Origin: Paragonimus westermani | Taxonomy: Eukaryota; Platyhelminthes; Trematoda; Plagiorchiida; Troglotrematidae | Direction: 5' to 3' | DNA: 64,000 bases | Assembly (NCBI GenBank): GCA_008508345.1 | Contig: QNGE01001249.1 | Coordinates: 104,034 to 168,033, forward strand | Shown: one piece after another, positions 25,450 to 37,900 of the stretch | Layout: every line of letters starts with the position of its first letter | How positions within the stretch are numbered: position 1 is the stretch's first letter | Made by a program: the position numbers and the translations under genes | The notes under the pieces: model-generated | What the model saw: only the letters and a program-made list of their open reading frames with translations | What the model was told of the DNA's origin: nothing | The model's database searches: none

Positions 25450-25656
25450 CCTGTCCATTCACGAAGCCACCCAGAGAGTGAATCAGATTACCTCAGTGAA
25501 TACCGACATTGGCGGCTTACTAACTTTTATCTGAAATTCCTGATGAATTTGTTACGTTGTGTTCTTCGCTTACATAGTTGTCCTTCGTTTGCTAAAGATG
25601 CGTGTATGCAGATGGCTGAAAATTTAATTCTGCGAATGCAAAAGGAATATTGTTAA
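25450..25656 (+). CDS. Candidate terminal exon, unidentified
   Basis: A 68-codon frame follows a possible acceptor (gaatccag at 25442-25449) and ends at TAA 25654-25656. It includes ESESDYLSEYRHWRLTNFY, a leucine-rich amphipathic stretch (LMNLLRCVLRLHSC) and MAENLILRMQKEYC. The mix of charged and hydrophobic residues is typical of protein. The protein family is not recognised and no upstream exon was found. Confidence 0.35.
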   Translation, partial: PVHSRSHPESESDYLSEYRHWRLTNFYLKFLMNLLRCVLRLHSCPSFAKDACMQMAENLILRMQKEYC

Positions 25657-27800
25657 ATGGAATTGATTTGAGCACGATGGGAAACGAAATGTACAAGTCT
25701 AAGTCAGACCTGACAAGCACGATGGGCAACCATAAACATTTGAGTCAGGTTTGCCCCGTTAAATCGTGTTCTAATCTAATCTGTACTAACTGCTATTCAC
25801 GTCTCAAAACATTATTACAATGTTCACCGCAATTTAGAATAGAATTGAGTAAGATTTCAGAAACCGAGTTTAATAATTTCCATATTGGACACTGAATGAA
25901 AATTTGATTGCGGAAATTTAATAACCCCCTGTTATTCGTCAAGTCAGTCAGCTTCTTATTTAAAACATTGGTCAGTCTAGTATTTGCAAGTTGGAACGTT
26001 TCTTTACTGCACTTCAATGTTTCAATTTAAATTATAACTTTGAACAGTTTTTGTCAAATTCGACGTCAATTGCAGGTTGGTTGCATATATTATGCATATT
26101 AATTACGCAAAAATATTTTTTTCCTAACGATCAGAATTTAACGTATCAAGGAATAGAACATTCGTTCGTGTGATAGTGGGTCGAACGTATTTCCACCAAA
26201 ACGAAAGCTGATTATACGCACAGTATATTATAACGTTTTTAGTGGTTGTCCATGATAGTTGTTCGAAACAACTATATCCTAATAGTTCAGTTTTTGAATG
26301 GCCGGTTGATACCTAATACATAATAGGCAAATTGGAAAATGGAATGCCAAAGCGAACATTCTGGACTCCTGGGGTGGGTTAGTAGAGGAATATTCTGTCA
26401 CTGTTTGAATACGACTACAACTCAGATTCTTTAAAAAAAGGTTTTCAAAAGTTAACATATGTCAGAATGATAACCAATTATACTATATTATGGGTTTCAG
26501 TATTTCACCGTATGAAGCAAATTCACTGATTCGGTTTAAAAGGTTCACATATATTCTTCAATGTTTGCCCTATAATCAGGAAGATTTGGCCAAAAATTTG
26601 GTTTGTTTGCAGTTTCATACTACGTGTTCCACCTGAACTTAAACAAATTCACGAGATTGCTTTAATTAATTTGAAACATATTGAAAAGTTGCCCCTCACT
26701 TAATCAAAAACATCTTCCGGATGGGCGGTGAAATCTATTACTGTCTGAACTAGAAAAATTGACAAATTGTAATTTCGCTTATTTAGTCTTGACTCCGCCT
26801 TCCCTATCCGTTCGCCAACAACCCAAGTCGCTTTAAAAGGTTGACAAATTCGCCACATCTTTCTGCTACGAATTAAATTACTGATGAAGCTTAACTTTTA
26901 GGCAAACACGATAGATATAATAATCCTGTTTTCAGATGAGTACTGATCATTTTATTTGTGAAAATGTGCTGTGTAAATTTTAAACACATATAAGGTTTGT
27001 AATGAAGTGAAGAACGTCATAGTGTTTTGTATTCTGAGTTCGCTAAGTTATCTTTCGAATGGCTACTCTAAACAAAATCTGAACCTGTCCAGCTGAGGTG
27101 AAGCATTTTCCGCTCCAGTTCAGATTTGAAAATTTCCCTACTCAAATTTTTACAGTCTGAGTACGATGTCGACGAAAAATATCCTCTAAACAAAGATATG
27201 GAAGCCTCAATTTCGGGACTTTGAATTTCCATGCACATAACGAATAACGACTATGGCCATACTTCTACCCGTGATACAAAGAACGGTCTTCTCACTGGAA
27301 ACCGTTTTGAAATCGAGGCTTTTTTCAACTCATCTTTCATGCTAATCCGTATAAAGTATAGACAGCGGCAGCGTCTAGACAAAGAACGGTGTTTTAATTT
27401 ATGCCTTAGTTGCGAGCAGTTATTCAAATTAGAACACAACCTCACAAAACCGTAAATTTATTCACTGTCATGATAACGGATTCGATAGAGTTCGGTTGCT
27501 GTAATTTATTAAAGGGAAAAGACGAAATGAACGTTGTTTAGGCGATGCTGTGGAGAAACATCAAACACATCATCTCGACACAGAACTATCTCATTAGGGT
27601 CAACATTTAAGTGTTATATAATTTTGGGACACCCTTTATGAGTATCGTGGAACAGCATGCCACGGTTGAGTTCGTACTGACAACTGCTTGACTGCATTCC
27701 GTGTGGTATCTCCAAGCCACTTCTACCGTCAATACTACGGCTGCCACCACAGAAATCGAACAGCTTTTGGATCCGTTGTGGACACCACTCGATCAACTAA
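25657..27800. other. No gene recognised
   Basis: Two imperfect copies of AGCACGATGGG followed by AAC or CAAC lie near 25.67 and 25.72 kb. Otherwise the sequence is AT-rich with short ORFs. Confidence 0.45.
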
Positions 27801-27959
27801 TCATATTCTTCCAAGGAACAAGTGTTGTTATCGAATACAACACTCCTGAAGAAGGCCACTCGAGGTGGTTGAAACGTAGAGTATTACAACTTGTTCGTAA
27901 CGTTGTGTTATTCCCAATCTGTTTATCAATAACTACACTTGTTCCTTGGAAGAATATGA
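27801..27959. repeat. Inverted repeat enclosing a hammerhead motif
   Basis: Bases 27801-27825 are the exact reverse complement of 27935-27959 (25 of 25). The match continues inward with about three mismatches to roughly 27836 and 27924. The loop of about 90 bases holds the hammerhead core at 27842-27882. The arms read TCATATTCTTCCAAGGAAC and on to AAGTGT. No target-site duplication or ORF was recognised, so this may be a small mobile element or a PLE terminal repeat. Confidence 0.8.
27842..27882 (+). ncRNA. Hammerhead ribozyme, short stem III type
   Basis: All conserved parts are present in order: stem I strand ACTC (27842-27845), CTGAAGA (27846-27852; consensus CTGANGA), an 18-nt stem II region GGCCAC...GTGGTT with a TCGAG loop, GAA (27871-27873), ACGT (27874-27877), A17 (27878), and stem I strand GAGT (27879-27882). 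The predicted cut follows the GTA triplet, an allowed GUH site. Stem III is only the palindrome ACGT, so a single molecule closes it poorly and two molecules could form four pairs. This is the form described for hammerheads of Penelope-like retroelements. Activity is inferred, not shown. Confidence 0.65.
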
Positions 27960-28100
27960 CTTCTTTTGATCATTGATATTTGTAAAACAGGTGTGGTAGC
28001 ATACCTTGGTGAATTCTGAACTGATAGTAAGATATGCTTTGGGATTTAGTGTTGATGGTTATTTCCATCAAAATTCAAATCTGGTCTGTATGCTTCCATA

Positions 28101-28130
28101 CACCGTTATTAACAACACCGTTATTAACAA
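28101..28130. repeat. 15-bp direct tandem repeat, two copies
   Basis: CACCGTTATTAACAA is repeated exactly twice with no spacer. It lies in an ORF that is probably chance. Confidence 0.9.
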
Positions 28131-29329
28131 CTGAAATGATAGCGGAACTAAATGTAGGGTGTCCATTATTTTACACAAACGCTGCATGCCAGAGAGAAAC
28201 GTATTACATCTCTGCAATAGTTATCTTAATACAAAAGACAACAAGATTTCACATATATACACTCGTTGATTTACTGTTTTGAGATACGGCGAAAACTGGC
28301 AAAGCCTCGTATTCAAGCCTTAGTCTGTTTGAAGCAGCCGCGCATTTTTAGAAATGCACATTCGCATATATGCATATAACTTTTAGTTAAGGGGAACATA
28401 CAATACTCTTCACACAACCATAACTTATAAGCACCATCACACTTTTAGCAGTAATAAGTAACAAGAAACGAGTTGCGGAGGTTAAGAAGAGAACAGGACT
28501 GACATAGTTCCGGAGAACTGGATTCAGGTGTGACGGAAACTCCTGTTAGAGGTGGAGTCAAGTGAGAACTGCACGGTTAATTGCGAACGTGTGGATTCTT
28601 GTGTGGATAAATACTGGAAAAGGTCTTAGATTGCAGAATGATTGAAATCCCCAAGGATTTCATCCTCAAACGGCTTATATTCTAACAAGCAGAATTTGGC
28701 CATTTTCAGAGCAATAGGTGAGCAATCAACGGTTCAGTTCGTAAAAATGTATCGTTTGCAATGAGACTAGAAGCAGCCAGATAATCACTGGTATGCGACA
28801 CCCCTGTGAAAGAAAGAACAAACCTGACTGCCTACCAGATAGATATCTGCTTATTTACATTTCGCAATTATATTTGTAATGAAAAATCTTGACCTTACCA
28901 TCTGTTATCCTTGGTTTAGTACGTATTTATATGGGGAAATTTTAGGCTAAATTTCAAAGCCCGTCATAATTCCAGTGAACCTATTTAGACGGTAATTTTA
29001 TGGTTATGAATCAAGATTGAGATGACTTGTTTCGCATTCTCTTTATCAATTAGGTTCTCATGTTAAACGGACGACGGAACCAGAATCTAATGCTGACAAG
29101 CCACTATTTCTAAACTATCTGATTCCCTGGGTACAGTAGAGCCTCACGATTACCGTGTACACCACAAAAACCACAGTTGTGTCCAACTTTATTGGTCATA
29201 ATTTTGTTCATCCTATACAGGTGTACGCTTTTGTTATAAGCTGAATATTCCCTGCAGCTTCACATAGACACATAGATGTAAATGGCGAGAAAAATAACAT
29301 AGAAATAGGCCGTGGCCAAATGGAGGTTA
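28131..29329. other. No gene recognised
   Basis: Nothing supported. The 28.48-28.68 kb part is more GC-rich than its surroundings but matches nothing else I could see in the window. Confidence 0.4.
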
Positions 29330-29520
29330 CCGTAAACGATTTCCTATAAGAATATGAAAAAAGACCATCAACGCAGCGCTAAGGATACCAAGGGAATGGC
29401 GCGGTACTGTTGCTATCCCATTAAATGAAGGAGTGTCGGAGCGCTTCGTATGGTCTCAAAGAAAGGCAAGCATCAGGACTATTCTCCGAGGGACTCGACA
29501 ATGCACAAAATCTCGGTGAG
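29330..29520 (+). pseudogene. Penelope-like element, RT to GIY-YIG linker fragment
   Basis: The frame around 29.39-29.51 kb reads TVAIPLNEGVSERFVWS and then RTILRG. This resembles the linker that follows the RT domain in many PLEs, an IPYVxGVSERxxR segment followed by a TLRxxL segment. It ends in stops, and no RT catalytic box or GIY-YIG motif could be recovered on either side. This fragment belongs to a different PLE lineage from the 43-kb copy, whose equivalent segment reads IELPFNGDASSLLTTKSLV. Confidence 0.4.
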
Positions 29521-30489
29521 CCTTGAGGTTCACTTGACTGTTGACATAACTAATGATTGTGTATGTGAAATGAAATAGAATGGCTTTTCACAGTCCGAAA
29601 TCAACGGGAGTACCAGGCTATTACCATGGATTCGGCAATCGCTAGGCAGCAGTCCGGTGCAGATTACGACATTGATTTCAGATAGGTCGGCTCAATTAGA
29701 TCAGGGTTTAGAATCATTCAGGAGTACTTAGTTACCAATATCATCCATGAAGCTGAAACAAGTTGCAAATAAAAATAGCAGATATGTACCAATCAGTCTT
29801 AGATTGAGCCAACTGATTTGCATTGAAAGTTGGGTACAATAGCAATTTCTCAAAAGTGACTGATGCTCTTACCAGTTTATCTGACTAAGTTTACCAAATT
29901 CATTACCTCCTAACTTCTCATATGTCCCCCAGTTTACTCTAACTAGTGATTTTTACCTAACAGCTACTTCTGTCTATGCACTGTTGGTCCCTACTTGATT
30001 ACATTCCCATTAGTATAGCCATTTAAGTCTAGCCTGCTCTCAGTACCACCAAATTTGTGTCTGTTTCATCCGCCTGTGTAAAGAATTTAACAATACCTTT
30101 CAACCAAATCATTCATTTTTCAGCTGTTCTGAAACTTTCAATAAGTCATAAGCACATTTTAACTGTCGTCCATAAAATATGTTTGTGTAACTCCGCCGGA
30201 TATGACCACAAATCTTACGGATCTCTTCGAAACTGTTAACTTACGAGGAAGCCATTGGAAGAGTGCATACTTAACGGGGAACAATCTGACACTGATCTTT
30301 CAGAAAGTGGGAATTAGGGATGAGGTCTAATTTCATACAAAGTCCACACATGTGAAATGGCGGATCCTTGGGCAGAGATTTTGATGAGAACAGACTGAAA
30401 CACGTTTCAACGCAAATGGTCGTCATGTATCTTACTGCTAACTGTCAGAGAATGAGAACACCTTAGATAGGCAACTCCGTGTGCTGCTT

Positions 30490-30830
30490 CCCGTAGTGAT
30501 GCTAACAACTGGTACTGACAGGCGATTATAATCCTACCACGAAATTTCCAGTGGATGTCAACGGCTTATGATCAACCAGCCAGGCTTTCATCAGGCAACC
30601 GTATTGACCACTGCACCATTGACCTCACACTAGACACGACCGAATCATCCTCTGTGAACGCTCGAACAATTTCGACTGCGGGTAATTATCAGGTTACCCG
30701 AGCTTTTCGAGAGGAGACACGGTAAATATCCTGCAAACTCCACCAGTAACTGAAATAGCGTTCAACAAGTTAATTTCTGTGATTTCAACTTGGAGATAAA
30801 TCCTACTCGAGGGACCGTCGGTTGTATTTA
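30490..30830 (-). repeat. Hammerhead-bearing SINE, copy 2 (ribozyme segment eroded)
   Basis: On the minus strand it shares with copies 4 and 5 a GTTCGAGCGTTCACAG block, GGTCAATGGTGCAGTGGTCA (box A-like) and TGAAAGCCTGG. Upstream it shares CCTCTCGA, AAGCTCGG and TGATTTCA blocks with copy 4. The stretch where the hammerhead should lie (about 30.48-30.54 kb) has no recognisable CTGANGA or GAAAC core. Confidence 0.65.
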
Positions 30831-32419
30831 ACAGGTGAGTTACTTGCAACGGTTGACACAACACTGCTTGCTTCATGCGACTGGATACACCATTGTAAAC
30901 CAAGGAACACAGATAAGTGACCTTTCGGATTTATCTCCCCGAGTTGCTTGTCTTATTCTGCAAGGTTGTTCAAATACGACGCCAAATATTTTGGAACTTC
31001 ATGATGTATTCTGTGTTGCATTTCAAAAGTTACCCCATTCTGCATTCGGGTGCACTTGTTATATTTACTTCATGATGTTGTTGGTGTTTTCTGCATTCTG
31101 ATATGAAGCTGGACATGATTTTAATCGAACGATGTTTTGGCACCTCTACGGATTCACTTTAACTCATGGTTTGTGCGGGTAATTAATCAGACAAGTGTTC
31201 TAGATCTTAACGGTGCGAACTATCTGCACATATACAAGTAGTCATTGTGGTGGATTTTATAAATTGATGGATACCAGTCAAAACCACATGTGTCAAGGCA
31301 AAATGGGCGTTCGTCTCTTCCGTAATCTTGCCGATAAAATAGACTGAGTTATTCTCTTTTCATAAAGTTCAACTGAATGTTGTAGAATAAACCCACTTCT
31401 TGACATCCTAATCGGTTATAAAGGGTTGTCAAAAAACAACGTCTACCCTGATGAGCTCTTTGCGATTCGAAGGCACATACCAATATTTGGTATCAGGTTG
31501 GGTAACGATACCGGATGACCAGTTTGATATTGTGATTGCAACTTTCGAACTGAGTGGTGGTTGTTGGCAACGATTATTTATTTTAACCAATCATGAAAGC
31601 AGCCAACTTAACATCTGAAACAGCTCTTCAGTGTACTGGCTACGACGAACTAAGTGGCTTGCTAATGAATATAATTCTAGATTCTAATATGCTTTTTCCA
31701 GGTCAACCAGGTCTCATTATTCTTCACAATCGATGCTGAACAAGACAAATGTTTTCACAAAAACTGGCGACGGATGGGTACATTAGCGTGGTCTATTTAT
31801 TTTGAACGATAGAGTTTGAGGCCAGAAGCAGTGTGGAGAATGAGCTGGTGAGTAAACGGATGCGAGCAGCTACTTGCGTTACTGAAAACTGTTTAAAATG
31901 TTAAGAAACAATCAGCTTGTGATTACTAACGCAGTTCTGAGGCGCTTGTGCCGTTCATCAAAAATTCAGTTGAGGCCATAATTTATTGTAGATATGTTAT
32001 GAACACTTGCGCGAACTATGCGAACATTTAGTCTTTCTGAATGACATGATCTACGGACTCTAACAGGTCTGAGGCGAAGAGCACAATTAACTCGCAAATA
32101 AGTGATCAGCTATCGCCCTTTGCTTCTCCAGTGGGAGTGGTGGTTTGGGCTAACCATGTAAACATATCTTGGCGAAGGAGCTATCAGATATCTTCACTTG
32201 AAAAATGCAAATGTTTGCCAATGTTGCAAAGTTCAGTCATCTGACTTGGCTCGCTTAATTACTAGCTACTTCACTATACCACTAAGATGGAAGTCGGGAA
32301 AGTGAGTTTCATGAGCAATAAGTGTTGCGCTTTAGTTCCTCAAGGCGTGCTAATAACGCAGAGCCAAAGACTGAACCAAACTGGATTAGTGAATGATACA
32401 TTCTTGTAACTATCATATT

Positions 32420-32620
32420 TACTGATGAGTAGTCAGGGATTTGCTTTACTTTCAAGTTGAACGTCACTCATATTCGATTGAAGCATTCGCATTTACATAG
32501 AGTATCCGACCAGCTTCTTTCGAGAAGAAACACCAGTCTCGAGTTCCGCTCGCATTAGAGCTCGTCAGTAGTGCATTTCATTCCACAGCCGGGATTTTTG
32601 TGATGTTCAACTACCATCTT
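32420..32620 (-). repeat. Hammerhead-bearing SINE, copy 3 (ribozyme and tail)
   Basis: Contains the ribozyme region (32574-32531) and a complete tail, which reads on the minus strand TATGTAAATGCGAATGC, ATGAGTGACGTTCAACTTG, AAATCC and CTACTCATCAG. The same tail occurs at 51.24-51.33 kb. The tRNA-like part upstream of the ribozyme is lost or unrecognisable beyond 32.62 kb. Confidence 0.65.
32531..32574 (-). ncRNA. Mutated hammerhead ribozyme
   Basis: The minus strand reads stem I GCACTA, core CTGACGA, stem II GCTC...GAGC, GGAACTCGAGAC, then TGGTG. Compared with the intact copy, GAAAC has become GGAAC and the cleavage triplet GTC has become GAC. Stem I and stem II still pair. The catalytic A13 equivalent and the U16.1 partner are changed, so cleavage is not expected. 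Confidence 0.6.
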
Positions 32621-33819
32621 ATCTGCAATACATACCGTTTAGTTTATCTGAATTATAAGCTGCGCTGAGTTACTTTAACAACGATTTTTGTCAATGTAAA
32701 CAAAGGGCAGGTATATTTTGGGAGATCACAGAGAATATCAAGTTTACCTTCAGGTTGGCAAAGAATGTCAATATTGTGCAGCGTGGTCATGAAGCAGTCA
32801 CTTCATAACTATCAGCTAGTTTGCTTCTATCTACATGACATACCAAAAAATTGCCTTCAGAATTTTCTTGTTAAGCTTGTGTTTACCAAAAAAAGAAATA
32901 AGTAAATATTGAAGGAAATTAAGCCGTACGCATTAAACCAATAAAAATTTGTTGTTGAAATCCATCACTGATTCGATCACCAAAAATAACCGAACTACAG
33001 CAAAACCGGGAAAATACACCTAGTGAAATGTGCGGTATCCCCACTGTTTTCGATAAGCACTGTCTCTATAATGTGTTGGAAAGTAATATCTGAATAAAAT
33101 ACTCATTTAACTTTAAAATAAACTAAAGATATTTTGTCTTCTTCTCTTTTCAAATGCGGAATCCTGGAAATTGGAGAGACTGCACAAACACAGTAGAAAG
33201 CAATTAGACATTGTCATTATCTTCTGTTTTTATAGTTCTTGCCAAGGTAGGAATGATAGTCGCTTGTGCGTCTTTGCATACCCCGAACCCTGCAACTCAT
33301 GGCCAATAATAATCTACGTTTACTTCTAAATACAAAATGATCAGATAACGTTAAATACATTAGGTACTTAAGAAAGACGAGTCCTCTCTCTGTCATAGTT
33401 CTAATGGAATATTAATCGAGCATTCTTCACCTGACGACACCAGAGCAAAAAAGCTTCTGAATATCAACGCATAAGTATTGCAGTAACACAAGCAATCTTT
33501 ACGTGAATTTCTCGTCCAGACTGAATTAATCGTATGATTACGACCAAGCAGGTTGTTCATTTTGGGTATTGAAACTCTTATACCATTTCAAAACCAGTCC
33601 CCATCAATTTCCAATGAAAACGAGCATGACTGGATTCGGCAAACCACTGAGTTGAAACCAAGTCAACCTGCCGGCAAGGAGAACATCTTTGGTAAAAAGA
33701 AAAAATCATCAGAGGGCCAGTGAACATAATGTAAAGAACAACTGACTTTATCATGCAAGCCGCAGGTCCATCCGAATTTAGCGGAATAATTGCCTACTTT
33801 TAATACTGGTGAGCTTTTG

Positions 33820-33845
33820 GTTACGTCGACAAGTTACGTCGACAC
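33820..33845. repeat. 13-bp direct tandem repeat, two copies
   Basis: GTTACGTCGACA occurs twice with a one-base junction. It is short and without obvious function. Confidence 0.85.
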
Positions 33846-34559
33846 AGATAACTGATCACACGATTTGCAACAAAACAGAAATTTCAGTCAGTCCGTTCGG
33901 AAAAGTCTTTATACGTTTTCTTTAAGCTCCCTCAAAATCACTCTTGCAAGTCTCGATTTTGTTTTCCATCTATTCCATATTAGTTCACACCATTGTCCAA
34001 AACGGGCTTTTCTGCTACTGTCGTGTGCATCCGGAAACGTTCAAACTCATAGGAAGTTACTACTGCGATGTGTCGCCGAGTGCAGACATGTGCAATATAC
34101 GGAACTTCTTGATAGCTTACTTTCAGAGGCCTTCTACACCAATCGTGTCAGCAAGTAACAATGAACTCAAATGGTTGAAATATTCTCGAAATATGATGAA
34201 AAAAGATGTAAAATGTGGACAAAAGTCATGTGCAATTTTGGCCAGGAAGTGTATAAACTGAACAGAATTTAGCCGAACCTCGTTAGAATGCCAGGTTGTG
34301 TGAACACTTGCAAACCTTTCAGAATTTATTGTGCAGTATCTTTTCCCCATCTCTGCTTTAATGAACTAATGTGATCCAGTCAGATTGAACGATTCTGAAG
34401 GCATTTTATACCAACACCAGAAAACCTGATTAGGCCATGTGAAACTGCCGCTCAGATGAACGAGAGTGATGTCGAAACATGTTAAAATAGGCAAAGCACA
34501 ACCTGCGATTTTGCCCCCTCTGAGACTCAAAACTAACATACCTGCACCATTGTTGGTGA

Positions 34560-34970
34560 GCATAGGAGGTTTTGATGTTCCAAAAAATTGAACATCACTC
34601 ACAATCGATTGCAGCTGTCGCATTCACATAGATTATCCAGTCGGCCCCTTTCAAAAACAGGCACCAGACTCGAGTTTCACTCTCGTTAGAGCTCGTCAGT
34701 AGCGCATATCCTTTCGACGGCAGAGACTAGAAATCCAGTTAGGCTTTCAAAATGCAATCTTGATGACCACTGCACCGTTGACCTCACACTAGGCACGATC
34801 GAATCATCAACTGTGAACGCTCGAACACTTTCGCCTGTGAGCAGTGATCAAGTTGCCGAGCTTCTCGAGAGGAAACAGAGTAACTGTCCTGTTAACTCCA
34901 ATCGATTATCCGTCGACCAGAACTTCCTCCCAAGGTGAAATCACAGAAATCGCTGACCTGGTGACCTGTA
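34560..34970 (-). repeat. Hammerhead-bearing SINE, copy 4 (most complete)
   Basis: Minus-strand order: a head block (TGATTTCACCTTGGGAGG near 34.95 kb), CCTCTCGAGAAGCTCGG, GTTCGAGCGTTCACAG, CGTGCCTAGTGTGAGGTC, a pol III box A-like GGTGCAGTGGTCA, TGAAAGCCTAACTGGATTTC (box B position), the ribozyme (34705-34661), then a tail ending GTGAGTGATGTTCAA at 34570. It has no protein coding capacity. Known flatworm analogues are the schistosome SM-alpha type repeats, which combine pol III promoter signals with a hammerhead. Whether this is the same family cannot be decided here. Confidence 0.75.
34661..34705 (-). ncRNA. Intact hammerhead ribozyme
   Basis: Every conserved position is present on the minus strand: stem I GCGCTA (34705-34700) pairing with TGGTGC (34666-34661) using G-U pairs; CTGACGA (34699-34693); stem II GCTCT-AACG-AGAGT (34692-34679); GAA (34678-34676); stem III palindrome ACTCGAGT (34675-34668); and C17 at 34667. 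The predicted cut lies between 34667 and 34666. The topology is type I. Stem III closes with two pairs and a TCGA loop in one molecule, or eight pairs between two molecules. This is the best ribozyme candidate in the window. It lies inside a SINE copy and would act in cis on SINE transcripts. Confidence 0.8.
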
Positions 34971-37900
34971 TTTTAATTACTGGTGGGTAGTAATGGATTT
35001 TTGTTTCCATATAAAAGATTGTAACGTCTATAGAAATGCGGCAGCAGTGATCAGTTTCGGTTGACGTTCGTTTCACATGTACACTTCGTTAGGGCTGAAC
35101 TCTGGTTAAGCCCTTCGTAGGATGGCTTTATCGACTTGCACGCTATTCACTTCCCAGCTGACAATACTAAATTGCTGTTATTACTGAATCAGGTATGTTC
35201 AACCCCAGTTAGGCTCATACAACCCAATCATCCCAAGAAGACGTACTGAGTAATGTCATTAAGTTCCTATTAATTTTTAGCCAGCTAACCCATAATTGCA
35301 TATCGGTGTCAAGAATATCGATCAGCAACGTCCCTCAATCTGTGATTTCAACACAACTGACATATCCTTCTGGTGCAGTTTGCTCGCACAATGATGAAAA
35401 GGCTTAAATAGTACTCTTAATGTCTGTGGTTAGACGTTCATCAGGGACAAGCCGATCGTGCCTAATAGAAGGTCACCAACACAATGCTTAAAACGCTGCA
35501 TTCATCATCCAGTGCAGCGATCAAGTTGGGGACAAGGTAATTCGTTGTTGATTAGCTCTATTAAGACCAAGAGAGTCATAAGTATTGTAATCTATTCTGA
35601 TGATGGATGGCTGACAGCTCTGGTTGCATTTAAAGCCCTACTTCATGTAAAACTGAAGTTCAGTTAACATGAACCAAACAATGACTACACTCTTTAGGCT
35701 AACTAACTGGCGACATTATAGGTAATTAAAAGAATAGACATAAAAGTATGTTTTGCCTCACGAATGGTTCATGTGCAGTTTGAAATTACGGTTTCGAAGA
35801 AGTAGCTTAATCAATGGGTACATGTAACTGCAGATAGACCAAATAATCGTATAGTCACAAGAACACAGCTAACGTTAGCCCATTTATTCAGCCTGGTGAA
35901 ACATTGATAAGTGGTTGAAGTGGCGTCACTTGGGAGGTTGGATAATTGGTATGATTATATACCTGAAAACTACTAAAGTAATTTTTTAATCTTAGTCTAC
36001 AAAAATGTTTTCAATAGGCTTTCTGTTATCGAGCGTTTCACGACAATAGTACCATGACTAAACGTACTTCTGAGCTGAACTGTCTCCTGGAAGGAAAAAT
36101 TAAAGGGACTCTCTGACAAATTACGACTGTGTACCCAATATCAATTCAGGGAAGCATACATATATAAATATGAGTCCCTTAAAAAGAAATAGTGTTTTGG
36201 GCACATTCCAACTTTCCCTATGTCTCACACAACTGAGAACGCAAGCACAAAATACAGCACACCATTTGTTTCAGAAAACATTATGTTGCCAATCTCGGCT
36301 CTTCTAGTTCAGTTGACCACCACTTCTGAGGTCAGGGGTACAGCTGCCTTACATCGCCACTGATATCGTTCTGATTAGATAAATCCACCTGTTATTGTCG
36401 GCTTGATGAATTGGTCACTTTTAAACTATTAAAAATCTGACTACTCGATGAATGTTGGCTAAACTACGGAATTTCGTTAGTTCAGTTCCGAAACCTTTTG
36501 GAGGAATACTTCATTCTCACTTTACGAATAACATCTAGAATCTACCATATCAGTTCAAATGAGTGGATTTTAGAAAGAACACGCGAATTGGTCGAAACGC
36601 TCATGGAACTCTAAAGCAGCCATGGTTACCACGGTTACCAAGCAAGTTGCAGGGACTCGATGAATTTCCTAGTTGATTACACGTTAAAGATTTTCGTATG
36701 ATCGCAGCTTGTTTGGCGGTCGCCGAAGTGTTTTGACAAACCTGCGCAGATCAACAGTGAAAGTTAAGAGTAAGTTAATGACCTTTGCTCTCCGGCCGTT
36801 ATCTCGAGATGTGCGACCTCAGCCCTTACTGGTGATTTAAAATTGGCCATTGCCATCCGGAATCTCCCAGGCTTTTACCGTTAATACTAACTTACTGTGC
36901 CACGTTAAAATAATGGAAGCACAATTATCCGTGGACATCACACTGCACTTCACTTCCAATTCCAACATTGGCTTTGAAGAATGCAAGTCTCACGGGATAG
37001 GTGTTTTTTATGACTTGATCAAGAGCAACATAAATTTCCCCTATTGCAATATCTTCTACACAGAAGCTGCTTAAATGCACGTTACTTTCCATTCCTAATG
37101 AATATTGTGTTCGAAGACGGAAACTGAGTTAAATGATGTTTCTCTTGCAATCAGTAACTTTTCACGGAAACCAGTTGCCATTCGGTGCATGATTGATAAC
37201 GTAATATCAGATGAACTGTGATGAATTGAGCTCGTTTCCAACCGTTCGATCGTCTGTCAAATCAACAGAATTGCCACATTTCACCTTCACATTCATCTTT
37301 AACGATCGTTTCAGTTGTCAAGTTAATCGACTGCAAAAAGAAGGGGAAACGGTATCGAATTTAAAAGAAAAATTTTCTCTGTTCCTTTAGTTTTAATCTA
37401 TTCAACTTGGTTCTTCTGCGATTTACTCCGCTCTACAACAAAGTGTCTTATTTTCTTTTTCAATACCTTAAATTTCCAGATAATACCAGCTGCATTTGAA
37501 GAAGACAATGTTATAGGCCAATCCGGAGTTCATCGTAGACGTATTTGGTAGCAGACCCCCAAATGTGTCACGCTACGCTTGAAACCCATGTCTTCATCTC
37601 ACAATGATGCTCATGTGCAGCAGCTTCACATGCGGTCATTCCAGAAAACGGTCATTCTCTGGAGATGGTCATTTCTGTCAAAAATGGTCTACAAATCACC
37701 AGTTTCCTATGAATGTTTCATCCTTGGTCTTTCTATCTTAGCAGTATGTTGAAATATCAGGTCGACTTTCACAAGGGTGCTATAACGGAAGACATCAATA
37801 GAGGAAATTAAAAATGCAGCATACAGGCAAATATTTTATCTACCTTCAGGAGTAAGACACACAAGTGTATTTTTGAAAAGGCTTGTTAAATATATTTCTC

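Noticed and set aside
33944..34261. Plus-strand ORF with hydrophobic start and several Cys, possibly a secreted protein.
   Set aside because: Starts with TTG, no ATG in frame, no family match; length is within chance.
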